This document shows, one piece after another, positions 11,825 to 22,441 of a DNA stretch of 64,000 nt (position 1 is its first letter; each line of letters starts with the position of its first letter). This DNA is from Isoetes taiwanensis (taxonomy: Eukaryota > Streptophyta > Lycopodiopsida > Isoetales > Isoetaceae). The notes beneath the pieces are model-generated. The model ran no database searches. It had not been told where the DNA came from and saw nothing but the letters and a program-made list of their open reading frames with translations. Where the stretch lies: NCBI GenBank assembly GCA_021234155.1, contig JAJEKV010000081.1:124001-188000 (forward strand), written 5' to 3'. The translations under genes and the position numbers were made by a program.

Positions 11825-12205
11825 ATATATGACTTAGGAAGGAAGGAATATCCTTGGTCCTCAAGGATCATGGGAACATGTGTATTTTGACACGTATTCC
11901 CTTCCTAGGTCATTCGGTGGCCATGGTTTTGCCATCTCGTCCCTTTAGAAACCCGTAGCTGGATCACAATGTGATCATGGTTTCATCCTCTAGTCCCTTT
12001 GGAAACCCGTTCCCTGTATCACCTCATGATCATGGTTTTCATCCTAATCCATTCAAAAACCCCTTCTCTGAACCACGCCGTGATCATGCTTTTGTAGCTC
12101 ATTCTTTTGCAGACGTCCTACTTGTCATCTATATTGATGAAAGTCTCTAATTCTTTACTCTTACATAACTGACCTCACATTGACTCCACTAATCCTTCTG
12201 TGCCT

Positions 12206-12570
12206 TCATGGGTTTTGAGTCAGGTGAGGATTTGGTTGCACGTACTCTTCACTCTCCCATGTGCCCTCGGGAAGTGATTGATCTAGCCACAAGAACCAGT
12301 ACTCTGCAATATTCCTATTGTGCATCTTTTGAATGCAAGTGTCTAGAATAGCTTCAGGAGTTAGCTCAGAGCTAAGGGCTAGGAGTATTGTCACTATTCT
12401 TGGACATTGTTTCTTTCTTGAACTGGCTTATGTGGAATATAGGATGCATTCCTAATCCATTCACAAGTTCTAACTCGACTCGTATGATGTCTTCATTGAC
12501 CTTCTTGAGTCCAAGATATCGGGACATTGTTGACTAATGGTCTTAAGGTTCTTACCTTGCCACTAGTAGC
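12206..12570 (-). pseudogene. Gypsy B integrase C-terminus with chromodomain-like end
   Basis: The - strand frame ends PEAILDTCIQKMHNRNIAEYW, then LWLDQSLPEGTWESEEYV. This fits the chromodomain-like tail of plant Gypsy integrases (an aromatic cage region followed by ..ATWE). An inverted copy with about the same content lies at 16540-16870 on the + strand. Confidence 0.75.
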
Positions 12571-12687
12571 ATATTCTAGTAAAAGGAAAAGGAAATTGTT
12601 TCAAGAAGAATAATTAAGGTTTAGCAATTTGGAGAAAGGGTCACTCTTTCATCAGGATTTGAAATAGATTGTGGGACCATGCTTCTT

Positions 12688-13065
12688 TTAGAAGTGAACT
12701 TGGTCCATATTCTTCTTCAGCTGAATAGCCAAATGCGCATGGTATATGTTCATCAAGTTGCTCCAACTCGTCCAGCCTAGCTCTTGCTCAACAAAAATTC
12801 TTAAAGAAGGGACCTCCATCTCGTATGGTAAAACTGCTTCACAACCATAAACCAACTGAAATGGAGTATACCATATTGCACCTTTCTCATGTGTCCTGTC
12901 CGCCCAAAGGGCAGCATGTAAATGTGCATGCCAATTATTACCATTCTCAAAAATCATCTTGGTGATGATGTGTATCAGTTGCTTGTTGGTACTTTCTGCC
13001 TGTCCATTCCCCTGGAGGTAAAAACAGCTTGAAAAGACATTGTTGGTTAATTCTTGCATCAGCTG
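12688..13065 (-). pseudogene. Gypsy B integrase core, C-terminal half
   Basis: LQGNGQAESTNKQLIHIITKM carries the last catalytic residue (Glu) of the DDE triad. It is followed by HAALWADRTHEKGAIWYTPF and LVYGCEAVLPYEMEVPS, standard Gypsy integrase sequence. Upstream, the frame is cut by the family A LTR fragment and about 70 residues containing the middle Asp are missing. Confidence 0.85.
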
Positions 13066-13911
13066 TGTTTTGGAAAGGGGGGTAGAGACCTAGTGGCTCT
13101 TATCTATATGATGCTTGTAGCTTAGACCCCTTAGTTCCTATTATTATGTGGCCTGTGCATAGAAACCCACCCGGCTAGGGGCTATAGAGTGACTTAGCAC
13201 CATACAACGAGGCTAGTGGCAAAGCAGAGAGAGGTCCCTGCTGAGCACGGCTACTGGGGACCCATAGTGGGCTAGGCCTATAGTCCGTCACTTCGTGTGG
13301 GCCGGATATGGGTCCGAAACTTTCTGGGTCAATAGTGTCGCCCTGACCCTCAAGAGTTGCAGGCGTTGACCTGGCTCTTGTTTTGGGGAGTTCAGTCGGG
13401 TACAAATCGTGTGTCGCCACGATCCTCTAGCCGCCCATGGAACCACTAGACCTTGAGAAGGGGAAATGGAACCCTTCCTACCTCATCGGACTAGGGAGAT
13501 GCAATCCAGAGTAGTCTCGATGGGTGATACCATGAGACTACGTATCCAGCAAGTTATAGTCACACCAGAGCCCGATTTAGCCAGTCTGCAAAGTATGCAC
13601 GGGAGGAGCGAATGGAGTGGTCAACCCTAGCCATTGTCTATAGCTAGCCCCGCCATTGCCATATCTCGGTCCACTCTATCTTGAGGCTTAACTGTCAGTC
13701 TGCTTACCTTACGAGTCTGAGCCTGCGTAGGAGCTCATATGTTTTATGGCGTGTTGGTATCTTTGATGTATCTTTAGTAGTATGGATGTGCTACCCTTTG
13801 AGGTAGCCGATTGTATTATTTAGTGTTAGCGCTGACATTATGTTATGCTTTGGTTATTATAGGAGCCCATAGGGGAAGGGCACCAAGGCACCTCCGAGTC
13901 CCCTTCCCGCA
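13066..13911 (+). repeat. Fragment of family A LTR lodged in Gypsy B integrase
   Basis: About 850 bp match, in inverted orientation, the internal part of the family A LTRs at 22442-24657 and 37008-38467. Shared blocks include TTGGAAAGGGGGGTAGAGACC, CTTCGTGTGGGCC and AGGAGCCCATAGGGGAAGGG. Both outer ends of the LTR are missing and no target duplication is seen, so this arrived or decayed by rearrangement, with loss of integrase sequence at the junction. The long GC-rich frame at 13175-13420 is LTR sequence, not a gene. Confidence 0.8.
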
Positions 13912-14130
13912 CCTTTGCTGGAATTGCCTCTGCCCACTTAGTGAAGTAATCCATGGCCATAAGGATGTACTGGTGTCTAGAGGATGACATGGGGATTGGG
14001 CCTATGAAATCTATCCCCCAAAGTGTGGAAAGGTCCAAAAATAGGAACAATGGCTAAATCAGCAAAGTTGGCTCGCTTAGGTTGATGAAATTGACAGGCT
14101 TGGCATCTTAGGTATGATTATGTGCGTCCT
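13912..14130 (-). pseudogene. Gypsy B integrase core, N-terminal half
   Basis: WGIDFIGPIPMSSSRHQYI, then MAMDYFTKWAEAIPAK, is the first catalytic Asp block of a Gypsy integrase. The sequence runs straight into LTR fragment DNA after AKV. Confidence 0.85.
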
Positions 14131-14315
14131 TGAATAAGATGGGCCAATAATAGCCTGCTCGCAAGATCCTCTTGGCTGTAGCTTGCCCGGCGAAGTGACC
14201 TGAAACATACGGCAAATACCCACTTGTGCTAAGAGTGTGAGCTTATTTGACATTTACTTTTGATGCTTAGCTTTCTTAAGGCTCTTCCCTGATATGAGTG
14301 GCATGGGATTCTTTT

Positions 14316-15560
14316 TCATGATGACTTCAGTGTGCTCCTTAAGTAGAAGGTGTTCATGCCTATGAAATAAGAATACCAATGCACAATGTACAGGATATCT
14401 GTTCTCCACATCTGTAAGTTGCCTCCCGGAGTAGCAAATATATCATATCCCTTCATCTCATTCTTTTGATGTAAAGCAACCTTGATGGCCCACTTAGTTA
14501 CTGTGACAAATGCATTGTAAGGACGACCGTCTTGTGATGGCACTAAAACTGTACCACTTGTCATTATCTGCAGGCAGTTTGGCATTCTTCTGTCCAATGC
14601 ACAGGTGTACTTTTACTTTGCCATTTTAAGAGCTTCCCAACATGGGTAAGCTTGGTAATTGGACCCATTAAATGTGAAAAATCTAGAATATGTATCCGTA
14701 GAAAAGAACACAGCCCAATCGGCTTCCTTACCTCTTTCACTGTTTTGGGCACATGTAGCTTATGAATAATTTCGATCTTCTCACTTGAAATTTGTATCCC
14801 TTTGGTTGAAACATAGTGCCCCAAAAGCACTCATCCATCACAAAAGAACTGGCACTTAGCTAGATTAAGACACACTTGGGATGCTCCGCTTAAGGTCAGC
14901 ACTTCCTCCAACTATTTTAAGTGATTTGCACGTTTGTTAGCCAAGCATAAATCATCAAGGAAGATGTCTAAACCTTGCTGAAGCATGATGCGATATGCCA
15001 CGGCCATACATTTTGAAATGTGGCATGGGCGTTCATTAAGCCAAAGGCATCACATTCATGGCGTAGATGCGCCAAGGCGTGATGAATGCAGTTTTTGGCC
15101 TATCTTTCGGACAAAAAGAGATTTGGTTAAAACCGCTAAAGCCATCCATGAATGAAAATACCTCCTGTGTAGCCACTTGATAAAGTATATCTTCTTAGAA
15201 TGGTAAGGGATAAGGATCCTTCAAAGTGGCCTTGTTCAAGTCTTGATAGTCCACACATACTCTGATCTTCTTGTTCCTTTTTAGCACATGGACAATACGC
15301 GACACTCACATCGGATGTTCAATCTCGCAGATATAACCAACTTGCAACAATTTGTCAAGCTCTTCTTTCACCATATTGAGCAGGTGCGGGTTAATCCTCC
15401 TCAGCTTGTCCTTGACCGGCATCACTTCTTCTTTTGTATTGATATGGAACTCACAAACCTCTGGAGGTATTCCTTTTAGCTCCCCATAGTCCCAAGCAAA
15501 ACGGCCTACAAACTTGTTAAACATTTTGGTCAGCTCTGTTTTTTCTTTCTCATTAGCCAT
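14316..15560 (-). pseudogene. Gypsy B reverse transcriptase and RNase H, degraded
   Basis: From 15560 downward: FAWDYGELKGIPPEV, then LRRINPHLLNMVKEELDKLL, is the start of Gypsy reverse transcriptase. Degraded middle motifs follow, including IFLDDLCLAN (the YVDD-type box) near 14960 and FSGFNQISF. LLGHYVSTKGIQISSEKIEII (14830) and a damaged RNase H (14316-14597, GTVLVPSQDGRPY) come next. Several stops and shifts separate these parts. Confidence 0.85.
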
Positions 15561-15600
15561 GACTCTAATCTTTTAAGTTCTCTCCTTCCCATTCTTCACA

Positions 15601-16539
15601 ATTGTGATTTCAGATAATTCATTGGCCAAGTCAGTAGATATAGTAAAAATTTCACACATGTGCTATTCAAAACCCTGTGGCAGCTCGTCTTCTCTTACCA
15701 TTCCCTCATACAAAGCCTCCATAATAATCTTTTTACATAAAGCATCAGCTTCTGTGTTGTTATTCTTGTGTTATGCCCAATTATGATTTAGATCATTTTG
15801 CAATTATGGGACATGCATGTCGTTATGGGCTAATGAAATAATCTAATGCAATGGTATTTTGATTATTATGGTCGCGGGTTCCCCTAGTCTATATGAATGG
15901 TGCACCTTGATAGATCTTAGGCTAGGGTGCAACGGGATACGTGCAAATAATAAAATGTGGTTACAACATTGCTTGTTTGCATGGGGTCTTGTGATAGTGG
16001 GCGTTAGAATGGTTAAAATGCCAGTGGGCCATTTAAGGGTCCAATAACCTTTAAGATTAATGGGTCGTGAATTGAAATATGGATGTGGAACCCAACCGTG
16101 GTTATTAAAGAATTCATATAATAAGGACATATAGGTTGTTAGACTAAGGAGAAAAATTTAACCTAGAGAGGTCGTTGTTCTGACAGGGCCAGCCATACCA
16201 TGAAATAGTTAACAAGGCCAATAAAGGGCCGACTCTTAGCCACCCCTCCTTATTATCAAAGTAGTATTATTCATGATTAGCCATAATGGGTGTATTGTCT
16301 ATTTATGGAGCAAGGTCTCCAGAAATGCAAGAGCTAACCTGAGGTTTATATTGCATAAGATCTCTAATGAAAGATCAGAGTGTGAGTTAAGGTGGTACAA
16401 TTGTTAGAAGCTTGCTTCTAATTAGATTTACATGGGGTCTATAGTTATTACCATTGTATTGATATAATCACAAAGAAACAGGATCTTCTGCAGCATGGTA
16501 TTCTTAGATCTAAGATCAAGAATATGGTACTAATAGCAA
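15601..16539. other. No supported gene; probable degraded Gypsy B internal DNA
   Basis: No recognisable domain on either strand. By position it could be the gag/protease part of the - strand relic or the start of the + strand relic. A family assignment from sequence alone is not possible. Confidence 0.4.
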
Positions 16540-17074
16540 GATAAGAACCTTAAGACCATTAGTCAACGATGCCCCAATAGCTGGACTCAAGAAGGTCAAT
16601 GAAGACATCACATTAGTCGAGCTAGAACTTCTAAATGGATTAGGAATGCATCCTATATTCCATATAAGTCAACTCAAGAAAGCAATAATGTCCAGGGATA
16701 GTGACAATACTCCTAGCCCTTAGCCCTGAGCTAACTCCTGAAGCTATTATAGACACTCGCATTCGGAGGATGTGCAATAGGAATATTGCAGAGTACTGGA
16801 TCTTATAGCGAGATCCTCACCTGAAGAGTACATGCAACCAAATCCTCACCTGACTCAAAACCCATGGAGGCACGGAAGAATTAGTGGAGTCAATATGAGG
16901 CCAGTTACGTAAGAATAAGAATTAGAGACTTTCATCAACATATTGTGATCTAGGAACGGGTTTCTAAAGGGATTAGATGGTGAAACCATGGCCACCGGAT
17001 GACCTAGGGAATATGTGTCAAAATACACATATTCTCATGATCCTTCGGGACCAAGTATTTGAAGGGGAGAGGTA
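16540..17074 (+). pseudogene. Gypsy B 3' coding end, 3' untranslated region and PPT, + strand
   Basis: Inverted copy of 11825-12570. It has the integrase tail motifs HVSQLKKA-like and LTPEAIIDTRIRRM, then stops near 16806. The 3' region ends in a purine-rich GAAGGGGAGAGG (17061-17072) directly before an LTR, which fits a polypurine tract. Confidence 0.75.
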
Positions 17075-17490
17075 TGTTACGTACATATGTTAGGCCTTAG
17101 GTCATATAGGTATGTTACATATATATGTTGGGCCCTAAGTCATATGTGACCATTAAACCTAAGGATTTTAGGTTTAAGGACAAGTGGCATTAATGCATAA
17201 TAGAAGGGCCAAGTGTCTAAAGACAACCAATTAAGTGGTTGTTCACTAGAGTTAGCACATGCATGCATGCATATGCGTGGCAACATGCCACTAGAGTTGG
17301 TACGCTTTATAAGAGATCATAGATCTCATTATGTAGAATTGTTCTGGGAATGATTGGGAATTGCAGTATGTTGCAGTATGGATCTAAGGGATCAACGCAA
17401 GTTTGGCGTAAGGAGTCCAAGGGGCTCAAGGAGTGGGGAACCCATGGAGTTCATGGTAGTCAGACTTGACCTCTTGTGCGATTTTCAACA
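17075..17490 (+). repeat. Gypsy B LTR, + orientation (416 bp)
   Basis: Starts TGTTACGTAC and ends TTTTCAACA. It is preceded by a PPT-like tract and followed at once by TTGCCATCAGAGC, which resembles an initiator-Met-type primer binding site. An LTR with a PPT on one side and a PBS on the other suggests tandem elements sharing one LTR. An inverted copy lies at 18132-18520. Confidence 0.75.
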
Positions 17491-18131
17491 TTGCCATCAG
17501 AGCAAAGTTCATTCTCCTCATATGGCAATTAACGAGGTTAATCGTGGGACGTTGAACAGGGAGTGGTTCTTCTATTATTTTTTTCTTGTATTGTGTGTTT
17601 GTTACAGGTTCTGGAGGCATTTCAAAGAGTGAGGGGCTCTTGCACTGGTGAAAGGAGATCAAGGAATCCCGAGTGTAGTAATGGAATAATTGGTCATATC
17701 TAGGTCATGAGAAACTTATTGAGGTTATGCATAACTATCCAATTAGCCACAATAGCTTTTTGGGCATCAGGCAATGGATCTAACCCATAGAGCCTTGTCC
17801 CAGTGATATTATATTAAGATTATTCCTTCATCTAACTGGATTCATATAGGGTGTAGTCGCTCCAAGTGTGATGCTTGTCCCCAAGTGGCTTGTCCTTAAC
17901 ACTTGGGAAGTGTTAGAACAAAGTCGGGGACTCGCTAGCGGAAAGTAAATGAACTACATGGTAATGGGGAACATGGGCTATACTTTGAAGTATATAAACT
18001 CATAGAGTTTGGATCATAAATCTAGTTGATGACTAGTTTTGATCCAGGGATGATTCTTTTTGAAGAGCATCCTTACATTCAAGGAACTCAGAGAAATGTT
18101 GCTTTCACAAAAAGCATTATTGCCTCCTAAA
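17491..18131. other. Gypsy B leader/gag-start DNA between inverted LTRs
   Basis: After the PBS-like site the sequence reads ATGGCAATTAACGAGGTTAATC and continues in a form that recurs at 19755-20080 (89-mer-scale blocks such as GGAGGCATTTCAAAGAG and CACAATAGCTTTTTGGGCAT). The coding frame is broken. The right end, near 18132, is the PBS side of the second, inverted LTR. Confidence 0.6.
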
Positions 18132-18520
18132 TGTTAAAAAATCCTACAAGAGGCCAAGTATAACTACCATGAACTCCTTGGGTTCCCCTATCCTTGAGTC
18201 CCTTGGACTCCCCACGTCAAACTTGCGTTGATCCCTCGGATCCATGCTCCAACATAGTGTAATTCCCAATTATTTCTAGAACAATTCTACTTGGTGTCCT
18301 TTCCTTGATCTATGATCGCTTACATAGCATACCAACTCTAGTGGCATGCTGCTAGATATATTCATGCATTCATGTGTTAACTCTAATGAACAACCACTTA
18401 ACTGGCTCTCTTTAGACACTTGGCCCTTCTATTATGCATTAATGCCACTTGTCCTTTAAACCTATAATTCTTAGGTCTAATGGTACTATATGATCTAGGG
18501 CCCAACATACGTATGTAACA
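18132..18520 (-). repeat. Gypsy B LTR, - orientation (389 bp)
   Basis: The reverse complement begins TGTTACATACGTATGTTGGG and ends GGATTTTTTAACA, matching 17075-17490. Shared blocks include the CATTAATGC / AGAAGGGCCAAGTGTC and GATCAACGCAAGTTTG segments. The two LTRs point toward each other across 641 bp. Confidence 0.75.
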
Positions 18521-19564
18521 TACCACCAAAACGTACACAAGGTCAATCCTTGTATTCCGAAATGTTCTGGGGGCAATTCGGCCTGCTCCCAGCTTCCTTG
18601 AAATTCCATTCTTCCTTCTCGCCTCAATCTGCTATCTGTGTTTGTTCCTGGAACCCAATCCGGCTGCTGTAGTCTTCGCGGCTTGCCCCCTCTAACAGGC
18701 CGCCGCCCCTTTATGTTGGAAACCCCTACCCACATGGCAGGGCCACGTGGCAGCATACATATGGCAGGTCATCCTGTCGAGAACAAATCCGGTGGCCCAG
18801 GTCTCTCCCAGCCCGGCCGTTATGTTGCTGCAGACATCACGTTGGTGGCATCCCCCACTATTGGGGTGCTCACCTTTTAAACAATGGCTATTTAAACCAT
18901 TGTAGCATAAGCAATATCTTCATCAAACATATCCTAGATCACCACGTGGTAAGTTTGATAATGCTATTGCATTCCATCTTGCTTATTCTTTCTCGAGGTT
19001 AGGAAATCGTTTTCCTCTCCCTTTCAGAAAGTTAGCTAATTGAGCAATCCTTTGCTTTTGGAAGTGAATATTGAATTGAATTTAATTGAATTGAATGCTT
19101 ATCATCCACGGAGACCAATTGGCCTATGAGACCCAATATAGGAGCGCAGTAGCGTATCACTGCCCCGATTAAAAAACCAATTTACAACTTAACATAGAAC
19201 TTATCTAATACTCAGCTTGGATGATATACTTATAGGAGTTTTGACCATTCCCTAAGGTTATAAGACTTTTGACTCCTCTCAAGCTACCGTATGGTGGTGT
19301 TCCTAGTCAAACAATCCAAGTGCCTTGCCTTGCAATATTGAGCAATAAAACCCTTAAGTCTATGCTCACACTCTTTCTACAGAGTCAAAGGTTATAACAA
19401 CTTTAATATTTAACTATAACTGGCTTCCATAGCCTAGCATCCCAAGTAATGCATCATCAAATCCTAAATTTGATTTGCAACCCCAACTAACACATTGGCA
19501 TAGACCACTTCTAGGTCTCTTACATGCTCACATCAAAGAACTACTATCTCATCCCTAGATGTAA
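18521..19564. other. No supported gene
   Basis: The 18560-18860 part is GC-rich and has open frames on both strands (18439-18756 - and 18638-18880 +), but neither has a recognisable domain. The rest is AT-rich and featureless. Confidence 0.45.
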
Positions 19565-19633
19565 ATAATGGTGCTTCACTTGCATCGCAATGGTCTCTAA
19601 GAGACCATTGCATCGCAAGTGAAGCACCATTAT
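19565..19633. repeat. Near-perfect 69-bp palindrome
   Basis: The left arm (19565-19598) reads ATAATGGTGCTTCACTTG, then CATCGCAATGGTCTCT. The right arm is its reverse complement except for an inner hexamer: CATCGC on one side, GCGATG by complement on the other. There is essentially no loop. Such a structure can extrude as a cruciform or fold as RNA. Confidence 0.9.
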
Positions 19634-19754
19634 GCTCCATCCATACATCAATCAATATGGCCTCCATCCATACATGTGTTTGCTATTAATACAAAATTTA
19701 TGCAAAAAGGTGACGGTGTGTGGGGGTGTGGGGGTGAGCGGTAGGGGAGGGTAT

Positions 19755-20078
19755 CGAGCAAAGTTGTTCTCCTCTTATGGCAATTAACGAGCTTAATTGT
19801 GGGATGTTGAGCAGGGAGTGGTTCTTATATTTTTTTTTTGTTTTATTTTTTATTTTATTTTTTTGTGTTGTGTTTGTTACAGGTTATGGAGGCATTTCAA
19901 AGAGCCAGGAGCTATCGCACTAGTGAGAGGTAAGGGACTCTGAGGGTAGTAATGGAATAATTGATCATATCTAGATAATGAAAAAACCTTTTGAGAATAT
20001 GCATAATGATTCCAGCTAGCCACAATAGCTTTTTGGGCATTTGAGCAACGGATCTAACCTATAAAAGCTTGTCCTAGT
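19755..20078 (+). repeat. Second copy of Gypsy B leader/gag-start segment
   Basis: Matches 17500-17815 in the same orientation (GAGCAAAGTT, ATGGCAATTAACGAG, GGAGTGGTTCTT, TTTGTTACAGGTT, GCTTTTTGGGCAT). A T-rich simple-sequence patch sits at 19830-19865. Confidence 0.7.
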
Positions 20079-20117
20079 CAAATATTCTTTCCATTGGATG
20101 TCATCATATGTAAGTCA
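20079..20117. repeat. Fragment shared with the flank of the 11S-globulin copies
   Basis: TCAAATATTCTTTCCATTGG, then a TCATCATATGTAAGTCAT block, is nearly identical to 39373-39414 and recurs at about 60602-60638. Here it is joined to Gypsy B DNA on the left and to a LINE poly(A) end on the right. Confidence 0.8.
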
Positions 20118-20457
20118 TTTTTTTTTTTAATTTTTTTTTTTTTGATGAGTGAATGAGATATTTTTTCCATTAATTATAGATTGAAAAGTACATACTACTC
20201 AGGTATTTGACCAACTAAATGGATCAAATACCAGGAATAGGTAATAAGCATTCCAAAGAACAATGCATATAAGGTTCTAAAAACAACAATATAAGGGTTG
20301 ACCAAAAGGTGAACAAACAATGTAGCAGATATTTTAACAGAGGTAAGTAGCCGATTGAGATCTCCATATTATGCGTTAGAGGCATAAGTCTTGATAGCTG
20401 AGTACTTGAAAGCCTGAACGAGAAATATGATAATGAAAAAACAAATGAGGTTGGTCT

Positions 20458-21183
20458 TTATAAGTCAAGAAATGTAAAGTGGTCAGAGAAGGAAGGCTGC
20501 GAGATGAAATTGATGTGCTTTCCCCAGTCCAAACAATCCAGCAGATCAGAAACACAAGAAGTAGCCATTATGATCAATAAGTTTCCATAAGCATCTGTCT
20601 TTCCTCTACGGTAATAATAGCATTCCCTGTAGAATAAAAACTGCCTTTCTGTCATCTGCATGTTAATAGTATCCAGAAACCAGAGTAATGTATACATTTG
20701 ATATGTGCTCTTGCAAAACTCATATGCCCACTGGATTTCTGCAACTGGAAAATCTTCAAGCTTAGGAAGTATTCTGTTTGGTATCTTGGACTTCCAATAA
20801 AAATCCTCAAAGGCATTGACTTGAGTGTTTATCTGACCCAAATATCTGACTGCCTCTATGTAATCAAAACTAGTATCCAGATCCCTCTTGCGGAACTCTA
20901 GATACTCTAGCAGAATCATGAACAAAATTGCTGTTAGTATGTGAACAATGCAGTTTGAATAAACTAAAATTCCCATAGAAATTGCCAATTCTATTCCATT
21001 TGTCATCGAAGGAATTATCTTCATTTTGCAATCTTTGAGCAGTAGCAGCATTTTCCAGATCATATACAATATTAATCTTAATCCAAGGGATGGAGATTGG
21101 GTGTTTCCCATACAAACATCTGTTCCTGTGTTTCCAAATATTCCGTAATATGATAAAAACAACAGTGTTATAGAAAGCATCAT
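20458..21183 (-). pseudogene. LINE ORF2 C-terminal extension, 241-codon open frame
   Basis: Long frame downstream of the zf-RVT region of the same LINE. The first part overlaps, one frame off, the usual post-zinc-finger segment (NIWKHRNRCLYGKHPISI in the neighbouring frame). The later part, with LDTSFDYIEAVRYLGQINTQ and a C-terminus rich in Tyr and Cys, is not something I recognise. It may be a lineage-specific ORF2 tail. Confidence 0.45.
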
Positions 21184-21294
21184 TCTTTAAAAAGTATTCA
21201 ATAAAAGAATTAGCTTTTTTAATTCTGAAGTTCTCCTCACATCAATTCCATACATCATTTAATTTACTGCAATGAAACATGTGGAACCATGGAC

Positions 21295-21921
21295 TCAACA
21301 GAATTTTTCACATAATACACAATTTGAGGATAAAGGCTCAAGTCCACAATTGAGCCTGCTAGGATTGTATAATTTTGCAGCAGTTTCTATATTAGGGAGG
21401 CTTTTATTGGCCATGAGCCAAATAAAATATGATATCTTTGGGGTGCAGTAGGAAAGCCAGATATTTTTGCAAAGTCTCCTCTCCTTATTAATTTTCCAGT
21501 AAAGCTTAGCTTTTGAAGGCCTATCATTATTTGCAAGCATGTTGTAGATGGAAGAGACTTTGTAATTTGCTTTGCCTCTGCAAATCCAATCAGTAGCACA
21601 AGAGCTAGGGGTAATGCCGAGATTCAACAAAGAGGCTCTAATGTAATTGAAAAGTTTCTTATCAGATAAGGTGCCTCTTAACTTCCTCTTGAGCACAGTC
21701 CAAGTAATCCATCTGTTATCCTCTTGTAGATCACCAACGGTGGTAATCCCAGCATTTTTCCATTTCTTGTAAATCCTTGGATGTTTGAATGCCAAAGGAA
21801 TAGTCCTAGAATGAGAGAGAGCCGAATTCCAGAAAATTGAAGTATGCTTTTGGAAATTGTTGATCATCTGATGTTCAAAACAACCTGATATTTTATTCCA
21901 AGCAATAAACATATTTCTCAT
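21295..21921 (-). pseudogene. LINE ORF2: spacer and zinc-finger (zf-RVT) region
   Basis: The open frame contains WNSALSHSRTIPLAFK, then KKWKNAGITTVGDL (a typical linker of plant LINE ORF2). The zf-RVT segment follows, with IWLSYCTPKISYFIWLM and two Cys pairs (CGLEP..CVLCEKFC). It is a remnant of the domain that follows reverse transcriptase in plant L1 elements. Confidence 0.75.
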
Positions 21922-22441
21922 GATGGGCGAGATGTTTGGAGCAGGCCGGATTATGAAGAAAGCAGATGAGGGAAGATTGTGTTCAACAGTAGGATGACCT
22001 TTAAATTTGCATTTATCTAGCCAATATTTAATAAAGACAATGGCTGGATTATTTTTTTGGAAAAGAGCTCTCCAGATATATTTGCCAACTAAGGCAGAGC
22101 CTTGTAGAAAAAGGCTCTTGCAGCCAATACCACCCCTTGATTTGGGTTTAGTTAAATAGTTCCAATTGATTAGATGCTGTTTTCCCTAGATGAAGTTCCT
22201 GATAATTTTTTCCAACTGAAGATAAACAGATTTGGGTGCAAGCAATGCAGAGGAGAAATAGACGTGAGAACTTGCAATAACAGCATTTGCAATAATAATC
22301 CTTCCAGCGATAGAGAGAATTTGGTAACTCCAGAAGTTTGGTAGCTTGTGAGGAATTTAAACAATTAATTCCACATATACTTTGTTGCTCTATTTCACTA
22401 ATTATGCTGCATTTGCTGAAATTGAGAAAGATACCAGAGGC

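Larger units (their letters stand above)
11825..15600 (-). mobile_element. Gypsy family B relic (3' internal region to reverse transcriptase), - strand
   Basis: Read on the - strand from high to low coordinates, Ty3/Gypsy pol domains appear in order: reverse transcriptase, RNase H, integrase, chromodomain-like end and 3' untranslated region. Every domain is broken by stops and shifts, and no intact LTR is attached. The 11825-12180 part matches 16880-17074 on the other strand, which precedes a family B LTR. The homology stops in the first bases of where that LTR would be. The integrase is further interrupted by a family A LTR fragment at 13066-13911. Confidence 0.85.
20118..22441 (-). mobile_element. 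LINE (plant L1-type) 3' part, - strand
   Basis: On the - strand, the C-terminal part of a reverse transcriptase (FLNFSKCSIISEIEQQSICGI near 22420, a diverged form of the NLSKC.. / GI block) is followed by a zf-RVT-like domain. That domain ends PKISYFIWLMANKSLPNIET ... CVLCEKFC at about 21300-21480. The 3' end is a poly(A) tract seen as T runs at 20118-20150. The LINE stops at 22441, where a family A LTR begins, so its 5' half is missing. Frames are broken several times. Confidence 0.8.

Noticed and set aside
13175-13420. Proline/serine-rich gene on the - strand
   Set aside because: It lies within a family A LTR fragment. The frame is not conserved in the other LTR copies.
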